DNA of 64,000 nt, from positions 62,001-126,000 of the forward strand of contig JAIVFJ010000019.1 of the NCBI GenBank assembly GCA_025765615.1, given 5' to 3'. Below the pieces are notes generated by a model. That model did no database searches, had not been told where the DNA came from, and was given only the letters and a program-made list of their open reading frames with translations. Source of the DNA: Zopfochytrium polystomum. Taxonomy: Eukaryota; Chytridiomycota; Chytridiomycetes; Chytridiales; Chytridiaceae. Below, piece after piece: positions 24,208 through 35,616 of the stretch (position 1 is the first letter of the stretch; each line of letters opens with the position of its first letter). The translations under genes and the position numbers were made by a program.

Positions 24208-24414
24208 CCCTCTGTTCACTCTGTCTCTTGGTCTCTCTGACTCTCTTGTCTGTGCCCGCACTCATTTTTCTATTGCATGCACTGTTTCTTCGCGTGTGTG
24301 AGTGCGTGATGGTGTTCTAAGTTATGCGAAAGCGGCTTTTGCAAGTGGCAAGCTGCGAAAAGTAAGATATTTGAAGGAAAGCGTTAAACCTCGCCCCGCT
24401 CGGATATCTACACT

Positions 24415-24473
24415 GTGTAATAACAAAGAGTCCAATCTTGCGCGTTGTAATAACAAAGAGTCCAATCTTGCGC
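24415..24473. repeat. Tandem duplication of about 29 bp
   Basis: AATAACAAAGAGTCCAATCT followed by TGCGCG occurs twice in tandem. The role is unknown. Confidence 0.7.
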
Positions 24474-24596
24474 GCAGCCTCCATCAAGCAGAGAGTAGCA
24501 AAACTGGCAATCCTCCAGTAAACGATGTGTGCAAGACAAGGGAGAACCAGAACGTGAACGGCCAAGATTGGCAAAGAACCTGAACAAGTTCTGTGA

Positions 24597-24668
24597 GGGG
24601 GATTCCGGGGATTGAACCCGGGACCTCCTGCACCCAAAGCAGAAATCATACCACTAGACTAAATCCCC
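24597..24668 (-). tRNA. tRNA-Pro(UGG)
   Basis: The minus strand gives a 72-nt cloverleaf. The acceptor GGGGATT pairs with AATCCCC. The D-arm contains TAGTCTAGTGGTATGAT (box A). The anticodon stem TCTGC/GCAGG encloses loop TTTGGGT with anticodon TGG. The T-arm includes GGTTCAATCCC (box B). There is no intron and CCA is not encoded. Confidence 0.95.
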
Positions 24669-25820
24669 CTTGCTAGTAAGATTGTGTCAGCACTATCATA
24701 AATTTCTAAGAAGTCTGTCGTCCATTGTCTCTCTGACGAAGAGACAGCGATAAGTTCGAACGGCATCGACGCGGACTCGTTTTTCTCTCAGCACCGCTCA
24801 GTCAGTTCCACCAACCAACGCCTCTTTCTTTGTTGATCGTGTGTTTTTTTGTTGTTTTTTTTTTCTCTTTTTTTTTCTCTTTTTTTTTCTCCATTTTTTT
24901 TCTCTCTCTTCTTTGATCGCTGGGGACGGAAGGCCGATTGGAAGAGCCTCCTCGGAGAGGGGGCATGTGGGCATGCATGTATGTGTGTGTGGGTATTGAT
25001 AGGTGTGCAAGTGTAAAGAGCGGGTTGCGACCTTCTGCGACCGCAGAGTGAAATCTATACTCTGGTAACAAACTCCACCAGAGACTCGCCATATTAACCT
25101 TTAGCAATATTGATATTTATGCAAAAAAAAAAAAAAAAAAAAAAAACAACGAGATCCTTACAATCGTCGACAGAGCGCCAGCTGTCCCTGGCGATCTGGA
25201 CCCTCCCGATCCAATTCCACAAGCACATTGTGATCTTTGGTCAATTTTCCATGTATTATGTAAATTTCAGACTGAAGCATGGCCTTTGGAGGAAAAAAAG
25301 CAGTACATGGAAAAGATAGCAAATGTGATATCGAAAAATTGTGATATCACACATGATATCCTGACTTTGGCACCCCGATGATATTCATCCAAAAAAGCTG
25401 GTCATGCTCTGAAATTTTCAAGCAGCTTCTTGAACAGATGTGCTTCCTACTAATCTTGATTTCGTGAAAGATTGCTCATTTTTCATGTAGAAAACAACCC
25501 ACAAAATCGAACAACCACAAAATTGAGCAACTTACAGGAACCGCCCACCACAGATGCAAACCTGCCATAAACAGTTTGGCAAAGCCCAAAATCAGCTTTT
25601 TATCAACCAGATAAGAAAATAACATGGCAATCGCAGCTCTGTTACTAGTGAAATTTGTTCAAAACTTGTTCAAGCGGATTTGTTCTGCATAGAGAATATG
25701 CCAATGAATATTTGTGCAAAAGAGCAAGGCTGCCAGATGGCTGGGCAAGATTTTGGCTTTATTCAGAAACCGATATCAATATTGATATCTTTCAAGAGAA
25801 CTCCCTTGTACTATGTGTTC
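24669..25820. other. Intergenic region without recognised genes
   Basis: T-rich and A-rich runs occur (24841-24905, 25122-25146), along with a small cluster of GATATC palindromes near 25330-25365. Nothing is supported as coding. Confidence 0.4.
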
Positions 25821-27584
25821 TGTGAGACTATACTCACTCCTTTGACCCTGGGATCTGGGCCCTAGAGTGAAGGAAAGCAAATAATAGGCTAAACCTAACT
25901 TTATTGGGCTGTTGTCTAGGGGGTGTTTCAACCCTACTACTTGCCTAGTCCACAAAGTATCCCTACTGATCTGTCTAACAGGGGTCTCAAACACAAAGAA
26001 TGGACATTCAGAGGGACAATCCTCTGAGGGATCGGTGCTGGGGCACTGATTACTTGCGTGGCTGTGGGCCGATGTGAGGGGAAACGGAAGGGCACTCCCA
26101 AGGGCGCAACACAACCGCAGAATAAAGAGAGAGAAGAGGGAAATGGGGGTTTTTATCTCAGGAACCTAATCTCAAATGGGAGCGGTTAATTGCGACGGAA
26201 CGGACAGGGCGCGACCTAGCCCTCGTCGCAGACGCCCTCGTCGTTGCCAGCGATGGGTGGAGAGAGAAGGGAGTTGACTATGTAGGGGTTGGAAGGTCGC
26301 CAGCAGGGAACTCGCACACGGAAACAACTGCGATCATACACGCACCCCGCCAGGCTGCGTTGGCACAATCACTTGACCAACGGGCTTTATCGCATTGCAC
26401 TCGTACTCACACATCTCACCCTCACAGCAATAGGACTGAGGCAGGCACTTGTTGATCAAACTCTCAGGTGTCGGGGGCTGCACTAAGTGCAGCCACCAAC
26501 ACCTTCGCAGGGACGGGAAGGTTGGGAATGACGACACTGTTGTCGCTGCAGCAGGCAAGCGCTGGGGATCCTCACTCCAACACAGAGCCAGCAATATCAC
26601 ACAGTCCCTGGTGGGGCCAGCTGCATTCCCCACCCACAGCCCCTTAAGAGGAGCCCCACAAAGGGACCATGTACACACCTGGGTGTGTACCATCTCTCAC
26701 TACCCTCACCATTGCGAGCCAGATGGATTGGAAGGGACTCTGTATTTGTGCCAAAGGACAGAAATCAGATTGAAGAAAAAAGGAAAAAGAGAAATGGCCC
26801 AAAAACAGAGAGAGAGAAATTGACAAGTCAACCCCCCTGACTTGGAGTGTCAGGAACAGGGCAGGACAGGACAAGGCAGACAAGGAACTGAGAGGAGTGA
26901 TGATTGTATTGGAAACAATAATTCACTTGAGGGATGGGACAGGTCCCCCATCCCCCTTTTATACCTTTTGAGAGTCTTCCTTGTCAAGACTCAAAGAAAG
27001 TTCCAGAAAGAGCAATTAGTAATACAATGATACCAATGATACCAATGACAACAAGACAAGTCAGGAAAGCAAAGAAGGTTCCAGAAGGTTCCACAAGGTT
27101 CCATGAAGGAATGTTCTAGAAGGTTCCAGAAGGTTCCAGAAGGTTCCATGAAGGAATGTTCTAGAAGGTTCCAGAGGTTTCCAGAGGGTGATTCATAACA
27201 TGGAGCACCCACCACAAATGCTAAGTCCCCCCAACCCTATGCGTGTATGTACAAGTGCCGAAAATAAATAATAAATTAGGCGGGCATGCGGTACAGCCTG
27301 TCAGGCACCCCATTTCTTGGCAGTTGGGCAGTCTCTGTTAGTCACCGAAAAAGAAAATATGTTGAGAAAACCCTGGTGCAATGGAAACTGTTAAGACGAA
27401 AGAAGTAAAAGCAGGCCCAATAAAGACAGGTTAGCCACAAATACACTTTGATAACGCCTTGGAAACTAAAGAACCAGGAAGAATAATAGGGGTCCTGATC
27501 CTTGCAGTTTTTTATGACAGGTATGCTTGTTTTTGCAAATAAAATCCCAAGACTTTATCACTGCGACCTTGGTGTAGTCTCACA
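25821..27584. repeat. Family-3 LTR-like element (about 1.4 kb) carrying a nested chromovirus LTR
   Basis: It begins TGTGAGACTA and ends TAGTCTCACA, a perfect 10-bp inverted terminus with TG...CA ends. It is flanked by GTTC on both sides (25817-25820 and 27585-27588). Removing the nested LTR leaves about 1411 bp. Parts recur at 56241-57689 and 60536-60935. No open frame resembling gag or pol was found, so it reads as a solo LTR or a non-autonomous element. Confidence 0.65.
26848..27200 (-). repeat. Solo LTR (long type) of the chromovirus, nested in family 3
   Basis: 353 bp with target duplication TGGAG at 26843-26847 and 27201-27205. It has two 45-bp units. Confidence 0.92.
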
Positions 27585-28095
27585 GTTCTACGAAGTAAAA
27601 ACATTTGCTTTTTTGGCAGGTTCTCTCGTTCATTACGAAGAAGAAAAGTGCAAGGTTCAATTGGGGGCGAGCTGGTATTTTTGGGATGGTGTCAATGTGC
27701 CAAAAATGGGGGCCGTGACATCAAATGTGATTTGTCGAAGGGTTACTACCCTGTTCGGCCCCTTCTTCTTCTTTTTTTTTTTTTTTTTTTTTGAAGGATT
27801 GTACTGTATTCGAACCATCTGGGATCCAGTTCATCGTCCCGTGTGCTCATCGCCCCCACTCCCAGCTCCCCCCCTCTCGGCGGCCACCCCTCCCAACAAC
27901 ATCAAACAGCAGCAGTCAGCCTTTCAGGGACAAGCTGGGCAAGGCGGCACAGCTAGCGCCCCCGGCCCCCAACCACCAGCAGCATACACACACATCACAC
28001 AAACCCCACCCACTCCCCCAACATCGACCATCCCACGTCAAAAACGCTCCGTACCAACAACCCGATCAACTCCCCCCCGCTCGGCCGAATCCGCC
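27585..28095. other. Intergenic region, 3' flank of RPL27
   Basis: A poly-T run lies near 27770-27792, followed by a C-rich stretch. Open frames here are low-complexity. No gene is supported. Confidence 0.4.
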
Positions 28096-28615
28096 TTAGA
28101 AGCGGAGCTTCTGGAAGAACCACTTGTTCTTGCCGCTGTTGAATCGCTCCTGCAGCACCTTCTTGACGGCTCTCTTCGCAGCCTTGCGCTGGGTGACTTC
28201 CCTCATCGCGTCAACGGTGACGACAGACTTCAGGTCAAGGTCAAGGTTGTAGCTGCGACAGTAAAGAGGAATAGGTTCAAAAGGGGTAAGAAGAAGAATG
28301 AAGACAAAAAAATCGAAAAGATGTTCCGATGTCGCCACATTCGGACGTTTGCGATCGCGCTTACCGGGTTGGGAGAATGTGGTTGTAGTTGACCGACTTG
28401 ACGAACGGCTTGACCTTTGACCTCTTGGCAACCTTCTTTGGCCTCATCTTCTTGGTGATCTTGCGGGGGTACCTTTCGACACCGGCAACGATGGCGTGGC
28501 CGTAGGGCCTCTCCTTTGTCCCGTCGTCAAAGTTCTTCACAATGACGGCCTTCTTGCCGGCGTAGCGGCCAGAGAGGATCAAAACAACCTTGCCGGTCTT
28601 CAGAAACTTGACCAT
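28096..28615 (-). CDS. RPL27: 60S ribosomal protein L27 (eL27)
   Basis: Exons 28615-28365 and 28252-28096 give 408 nt, 135 aa, with a phase-2 GT-AG intron. Typical eL27 length is 135-136 aa. The start [20 protein letters not shown] is the KOW-type N-terminus of eL27. It is followed by [38 protein letters not shown] and the diagnostic C-terminus [12 protein letters not shown]. It is a structural component of the large cytosolic ribosomal subunit. The region just 5' of the ATG ends in a pyrimidine-rich tract with a possible splice acceptor, so a 5'UTR intron is possible. Confidence 0.98.
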
Positions 28616-29340
28616 TGCTGCCAACGAAGCAGAATGGCAAACGATTAGTAAATAGTGATGAAGGGAGGAGGTTGGGGGTTGGGGGATGGGGGAGAGCGCG
28701 AGCAAGGGTATGAGGGCAGGAGGCCGACACCGTCGTTCGCGACGATCCGTTGCTGAGGAATGGGGAAGCCGTTCCAATGTCGAGATCTGCCCCCCGCTGC
28801 AGGTACGAGTTCGAGCCAGAACATGCCGCCCCTGAGTGATGTGAAGCTATTTGATTGGTCCCAGGAGGGGTAGGGACGACGCATCGAAAATCTTCCGCGA
28901 GACGGCTTGGACGACTGACTGATGAAGGGCGACAGAGTACTACAGGCGATGGGAGGTAGGCCGCAAACAGGAGGATCGCCCGGCAGTTCACTCGATCCGT
29001 ACAGCCCGCCAACAACACAGTACGAGGAGAGCGTGGGGAGATGGGAGGGTGCAATGGGATGCGATGGAATGGGTATGGGATGGGATGGGATGGGATGGGA
29101 TGGGATGGTGAGTGTGCGCGTAGTCTCACCTTTCGATGTGGGACGACGAGAGGTCGGTTGTGTTTGATGATTGATTGAATTGATTCCTGCGAAAAAAAAG
29201 CGGCCAAGGGGCAGAAAAGCCAACAGTCTTTTGCCTATACCACCCACCCCACAGACAGACAGACAAGGCTTTCCAATATTGTTGCCAACCTTGACAAGTC
29301 GGCCTGCCACGTGACACACTCTCCCCCCTTTCCGGCTGAC
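28616..29340. other. Divergent promoter region between RPL27 and the helicase gene
   Basis: The two genes are transcribed away from each other from this 725-bp gap, so both promoters must lie here. It includes a (GGGAT)n repeat near 29066-29108. I recognise no definite TATA box or factor site. Confidence 0.55.
29066..29108. repeat. (GGGAT)n pentanucleotide repeat
   Basis: About eight consecutive GGGAT-type units, interrupted once at the left end. This is not a telomeric repeat. Confidence 0.9.
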
Positions 29341-32300
29341 ATGTCCGACCGACACGATCAGAGTAGGAGCGCCCCTGCCGCCGCCGCGGACGCTGGAGCA
29401 GCCACCGAAGCCGCCGCCGAGGCCGCCGCGGCCGCCTCGGCTCGCAAAGATCGTGCCCTCGACTCCATCGGCGAAGGCAGCAGTAGCAGTGTTGGAATGA
29501 AGCTGAACGGCACACCTCCCGCTCCAGGCAACGACACCGACGGCTACCCGCCACAAAATTCTGAGGCGGCCAACAGCAAAGGCCTGCCGAACAAGTCTCC
29601 TCAACCCCCTCCGCCCCGCCCTTCGTCGACCTTTGACGCCGAGCGCTACCGTGCCGACTTCGACACGTCAAGCACAAAGCTACCGATTTTTCCCTACAAG
29701 GATGAGCTGGTCGAAGCCGTGGCGGCTTTCCAGCATCTCATCGTTGTCGGCGACACAGGTAATAATGTTTGAACCCAACAAGCAACCCATCCTCCCCCCC
29801 CCCCCCCGCCTCGCCCACTGCCCACTCGACATATCATCAACTTTCCGCTCCAAGTTCGTGCGCGTTTCTGACCATAGCATTCCAGGCTCCGGAAAAACGA
29901 CCCAGCTGCCACAGTATTTGCACGAGGCAATGCCCGAAGCACGCATTCTCGTCACTCAGCCCCGGAGGATCGCCGCAATATCTGCGGCAACCCGCGTCGC
30001 CGAAGAAACGCGCACCCGACTGGGGTCTCTTGTTGGCTACTCGGTCCGCTTCGAGTCTGTGCGGTCCGCGTCCACTAAAATCCTGTACATGACGGACGGT
30101 GCGTTGCTTCGATCGGTCGCGACCCGCCGCTTGCAAGACTCTTCTTTAGTGGGCGGCGGCGGCGGCGGCAACGGCGGCGGCGCAGCGCTTGAAGACCTCG
30201 CGGACATAATAATTCTGGACGAAGCGCACGAGCGGTCGCTCGAGACCGACGTGCTCTTTGGCCTGCTCCGCACCCTCGCGCAGTCCCGCCCGTCCCTCAA
30301 GCTCATCATCATGTCGGCTACGCTCAACGCCGACAAGTTCTCGGACTTTTTCGACCAGGCGCCCGTCTTCTCGGTGCCCGGCCGCGTGTTCCCCGTCGAC
30401 ATCTTTTACGCGCGCCGCGTCAAGATGTCGGCGCTCAAGGGCCAGTACGTCAACCGCGCAGTCGAGGCCGTCGTCGCGATCCACTCGAACGAGGACCCCG
30501 GCGACGTGCTGGTGTTCTTGACCGGCCAGCAGGACATTGAGACCGCGTGCCGCCTCGTCCGCGAGGCCGTCGACGCCCTCCAGCCCTCCGATCTCAAGGC
30601 GTACCCGGCCGTGCGCGCCATCTCCGTGCACCCGATCTACTCGGCGCTGGACACGGCAGAGCAGAAGGCCGTGTTTCGACCGGCGAAGGACGGGTACAGG
30701 AAGATTGTGGTCGCGACAAACATTGCGCAGACGTCCGTCACGATCCCGGGGATCCGCTACGTCGTCGACAGCGGGTTTGTGAAGGAGAAGATGTTCCATC
30801 CAAAGACGGGCGTGGACGCGTTGATCGTGGTGCCGATTTCAAAGGCGGCCGCCACGCAGCGGGCCGGACGCGCTGGCCGGTGAGTTTTTTTTTTTGTTTC
30901 TTCTTTTTTTTTTCTCAGTCGGTCGACTTTTCTGAAAATAATTTTCTAATGATGCAATGTATGATTGATTCACTCACAGAACCGCTCCCGGAAAAGTCTT
31001 TCGGCTGTACAGCCAAGACGCGTTCGAGACCCTCGAGATGGACACGACCCCGGAGATCCAGCGGTCCTCGTTGCTGGGCACGGTCCTGTCGCTCAAAAAG
31101 ATTGGCATCGCCAACGTGCTCGACTTTGAATTCATCGACCCGCCCGAACGGTCGCTGATCGTCACCGCCCTCCGCCAGCTCTACTACCTCGGCGCCCTCG
31201 ACCCCGACGGCGCCCTGACCCCGCTCGGCCACCAAATGTCGCTGCTGCCGACCTCGCCCTTCCTCGCCCGCGCCCTCATCGCCGCCTGCACACCGCCCGC
31301 GGACCACCAGGACAATTGCGGCGAGGAGATGCTCACCCTCGTCGCCATGCTGTCGTCGGAAGACCCGTTCCTTGCGCCGCGCGCAGAGGACAAGCGTGCC
31401 GAGGCCGAGCTGATCCACGCGAGGTTTGGCGGCGGTGGGGGCGGCGGCGACGCTTCTGTTTCTGCCGCCGCCGCCGCCGGCAAAAAGTCGAGCGCCGCCG
31501 CCAAGACGCGGCAGCCCCCGCGCTCGTTCGTCAGCGGCGACCACCTAGCGCTCGTCAGGGTGTTTGACGCGTTTGTCCAGGCCTGCGGCGGCGGCGGTGC
31601 AGGCGGCGGAGGCGCAGCGCAAGAGGCGCAGTGGTGCCGCCGTCGCTTCCTCCGGCTCCGCGCCCTGCGCGCCGCTCGCTCCGTCCGCGAGCAGGTCGCG
31701 GAGATCCTGACGGGCGAGCTCGGCCTCCGGCTGGGATCTTGCCGCATCCGCGCCGCTGCGCCGCTGCCGTCGCCGTCGCCGCGCAAGCGCCGCCGCCGCG
31801 ACGACGACGACGAAGAGATGGACGTCGACGACAACGGCAATGACGACCGCCAGCGCCGGCGCGGCGGGTCGTTTCGGTCTGACCAGCGCAGCGGCGCGAG
31901 CCCGCGACGCCGTCGCAACAATGGCCACGGCCACCGCGACCGACGGCGCGGCGGGGGGTTCGGCGGCGTCGACAGGGACGACGATTATGACTACGACGGT
32001 AGCGGTCACTACGACGCCGACGACGGCGACGACCCCGCGCGCGACGTGCTGGCCAGCTTCGATCACGTGCCGATCCTGAAAGCGGTCTGCGCCGGGTTCT
32101 TTGTCAACACGGCCCGCCGCCACCCGCACCGGAACATGTACTACCACTACCTTATCTCGAGCGGCGCCGTCGGGCGCTCGGACCTTTCGGTCGGCGGCGG
32201 CGGTGGAAGCGGAAGCGGCGGAAAGACCAAGGACGATGGTGACAAAGACAACGACGACGACGGCGACGACGACGACGCCGACGCCGCCAACGCCATGATG

Positions 32301-32549
32301 TCGCTGTACATCCATCCGTCGTCGTGCCTCGCCTTTGCGTACCGCGCCGCGGCGGCGCCGTCCTCGTCGTCGTCGATGTCGATGGCACCCTCCAGCAGCA
32401 TCCACCACCACCACCACCACCACCACCAGCTCCCGGACTGGGTGGTCTACCAAGACCTGCAGTTTGTCACGCGCGCAAACATGCGCGTCGTCAGCCGCAT
32501 CGACTTTGCGTGGGTGCAGGACGGGGGTAGCGAGGGTGCGCGAGTGTAG
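29341..32549 (+). CDS. DEAH-box RNA helicase, DHX40-like
   Basis: Exons 29341-29758, 29886-30879 and 30980-32549 total 2982 nt, 993 aa, exact frame. The first intron splits the P-loop GDTGSGKTTQLPQYL. Other motifs: VTQPRRIAAISAATRVAEE (Ia), IILDEAHERS (II, DEAH), IIMSATLNADKFSDFFD (III), VFLTGQQDIE (IV), ATNIAQTSVTIPGIRYVVD (V) and QRAGRAGR (VI). The second intron follows GRAGR. The C-terminal part (LPTSPFLARALI, DHLALVRVF, WCRRRFLRLRALR, then IHPSSCLAF and WVVYQDLQFVTRANMRVVS) matches the HA2/OB region of DHX40/Prp43-type helicases. Large Gly-, Asp- and Arg-rich insertions interrupt the C-terminal half (about 690-840), plus a His run. It is predicted to remodel RNA or RNP in the nucleus. DHX40 is my best match by motif, but DHX8/DHX15 relatives are not excluded. 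Confidence 0.92.
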
Positions 32550-33135
32550 GGTGGAGAGGTTGCTTGCGGGGGGTGCGGGTGGTGGGGGTGGTGGGGGCGG
32601 AGGTGGGGGGTCCGTCGGCGGCGGCTGGCGAGGACGAGTCTGCGGTGCTTGGGAAGAGGCAGAGGAGGAGTGTGGCGGGCGAAGTCGAGGGCAGCAGCGC
32701 GACGGCGACGGTGCCAGTGCCGGTAGTGGGAGAGGGTGGGCGCGGCGACGACGGTGCTCAGAGGGGGCAAGATGGTCCAAGCGTGCCGCCGCCGCCGCTT
32801 GCTGCTGGTGCTGCTGCTGCTGGTCGTGCAGCGGGAGCAGGAGGGTCGGCGGGGGCGGCGGCTGTGGCGGCTGACACTGCAGCTGGTGCTGCGGCTGCGG
32901 CTGTGGCTGCTGCCGCTGCATCTGCTGCTGCTGCTGGTGCTGCTGCTGCGCGCGACGAGAAGGCCGAGGCGGCCAAGGCGCGGTATCTGGCGCGCAAGGG
33001 GCGACGGTAGAGCGGGTCAGTGGGAGGGAGGGAATGAGGAGAAGAAGGAGCGAGAAAGAAACCAAAACCACACAAAAAAAAAAAAAAAAAAAAAAAACAA
33101 ATCGGAGGGTGGGAAAATTAATTTAATCAGTAGTA
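32550..33135. other. Helicase 3' region / possible extra exon
   Basis: An open plus-strand frame (about 32564-33010) ends in EKAEAAKARYLARKGRR, which resembles a basic C-terminal tail. It could be an alternative last exon of the helicase if an intron removes the stop at 32547. I see no decisive splice sites. A poly-A run follows at about 33075-33097. Confidence 0.3.
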
Positions 33136-35584
33136 ATGGACATGTCACGAGAGGCCGGATCGCCGGACAAGGCCGAGGCAGCAACTGCGACAACGATCGG
33201 CGGCGGCGACAGCACTTTGCCACAACCACCGCCGCACCCAACGACATCACCTACTCCTCCTCCACCCGCCGCCGCCGCCGCCGCCGTCGATGAACCACCA
33301 GCAGCGATAGCCACCGCCGCCGCTGCCGCGAACGCTTCTGCAGCAACCGAATCGACCTCCTCCTCGTCCGCCTCCTCCTCCTCCTCCTCCTCCTCCTGGT
33401 GGTGGTGGTCGGCCTCGTCGGCAGGGCTGGTCCCGCCCCAGCCTCCGCCCGCACTGCTCCGCTCGCCAATCTCAAACACCGCGCGCGTCGCCCTCGCAAA
33501 GATGCTCGCCGCCTCGCGCACCATCGTCCACCTCGACCTCGACGCCTTTTATGCGCAGGTCGAGCAGGTAAGGGTGTCGTTCCGTTTTTTTTGCCACTCC
33601 CCCCTTCGATATCTAACCCGAAAGAAAAAAAAAAAATCTACACGTCATCCCCCATCAAGGTGCGGCTCGGCTTGGCCCCCGACGTGCCGCTGGCCGTCAT
33701 GCAGTGGCGTGGGTTGCTGGGTGAGTGAAGTGGGAGTGGGAGTGGAGTGTAGTGAGCTTCTGGTTTGGGCGTCCTTTGTCCCTTTCCGTCGTCTTATTTG
33801 GCCGTTTTACTCACAAAACAAAAAAATAAAATAAAATAAAACAAAATAATATATATAAGCCGTCAACTATCCCAGCCGCAAGTTTGGCATCAAGCGCTTC
33901 AGCACCATCGAGGACGCGAAGAAGCTCTGCCCGGACCTAGTCCTGGTCCACGTCCCGACTTTTGGCGAGGGCGACGTCGAGCCAAAGGTATATTTATTTG
34001 TGAAGGGTACCTCGAAGTGTTGGTTTGAACTTTGCCATTTTTTTTTTTTTAATAACCCCATCGCCCCAATCCCTTCAGTACCACTCCAACCCGGCAAAAG
34101 AAACCCACAAGGCCTCCCTCGACGTCTACCGCGCCGCCTCGAAAAAGGTCATGGCCATCTTCAAGCGCTTCTTCCCCCGATACCAGCGCGCGTCTATAGA
34201 CGAGGCATTCATCGACGTCTCGGACGAGGTCAACCGCCGCATTTTGGCGCGCTTGGAGGACCTGCAAGATGCTCTTGATGGTGGCGGCGGCGGAGATTGC
34301 GTCGAAGGGGACGCGGAATGCGGTGATGGCGGCGCCGCCGCCCTGGAGGAGCCGGAGGTGCTGTGGGACGGCGCCGGCGTGCTTGTCGGCGTTGAGGACG
34401 CGAGCGTCGTCGGGCCGTCCAAGGGCTGGAGGTAATTTGAGATTTGGGTGAAGGGTCTGTGTGTGGGGGCAGAGTGTGAGCGGACAGGACAAAGTCGAGG
34501 CGGGGTAGCTACGCGCGTGGACGCGCGCGCCATGCTTCTCTGACTGTGAATGCGGCTCTCCCTCTTCCCCCTTACCACACAGTGATTTGCAGCTTCGGCT
34601 CGGAGCAGAGATGGCAAAAGAGGTAATGTGTGTGATGTGTGTGTATGTGTGTGTGTTGCATCGTTGTTGCGTAAGGGGTTCCGGCGTGTCTGAGTGCGTA
34701 CGAGGAGTTGGTGCAGTAGGACTTAGGCTTTTTTCCTCCCACTGCGAGATTCGCGCCACGGTTCACAAGGAATTGGGGTACACGCTTTCCGCAGGCATCG
34801 CGCACAACAAGACCCTGGCAAAGATATGCTCCGGCCAAAACAAGCCCAATAACCAGGTATGGAGGTGAAGGGGGGGAACTTGGCCGGAAAAAAAAAAGGT
34901 TTCGCGCACTATTTTTTAACTTCTTCTGCGGGACACCGGGTCTCCCCCCTGTAGTCGATTCTTCGAGAGTCAGAGGTCCTCGGATTCATGGAGACTTTGA
35001 AGATTTCAAAGATTCGGAACCTCGGCGGAAAGCTAGGCCACGAGATTGAGGAGAAGCTCAAAGTGGAGACGGCCGGGGACCTCAGGTGGGTAGTGAGAAA
35101 AAGAAAGCCCTCTTGTCTTTTTGCTTGTTTGGAGCGTCAGCGTGCGGCTTCTGATTGCATTTCTTCCACCCCCCGTCTCGACCTTTTTTTCGGTAAAGAA
35201 ACATCCCCCTTGGCGTGCTCAAATCGAAGCTAGGCGACGCGACCGGCGTGTGGGCCTACAACATTTGTCGCGGGATATGTCGTGCCCCAGGTGTTGTGCT
35301 TGCTTCCAAGTGGTTTTTCCACCGTGTTGGAATACAAAGAACAAGGCGGGCGAACCGATGTATATTTTTTTTTTCTTTCTCCCCACTCCTTCTTCCAGTG
35401 ACCCAAATCACGCAAACCAAGTCTTTTGGCTCGAACAAGAGCATCATTCCGCCCGCACGAAGCATGGCCGAGGCCCTTCGATGGCTCGAGTACTTGGTCG
35501 CTGAAGTCTACTACCGTTTGATGGAGGAGTACGACGAGTACCAGCGCTGGCCAAAGACTATTGTTGTGAGTTCTCTCTATCTCT

Positions 35585-35616
<32 letters not shown>

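Noticed and set aside
29066..29108. GGGAT repeat as a telomere-like tract
   Set aside because: It is short, interstitial and does not match known telomere units. It is flanked by ordinary genes on both sides.
31545..33071. 508-codon minus-strand ORF opposite the helicase C-terminus
   Set aside because: It consists of repeated Gln/Pro/Val runs from triplet repeats. The plus strand has the conserved helicase tail.
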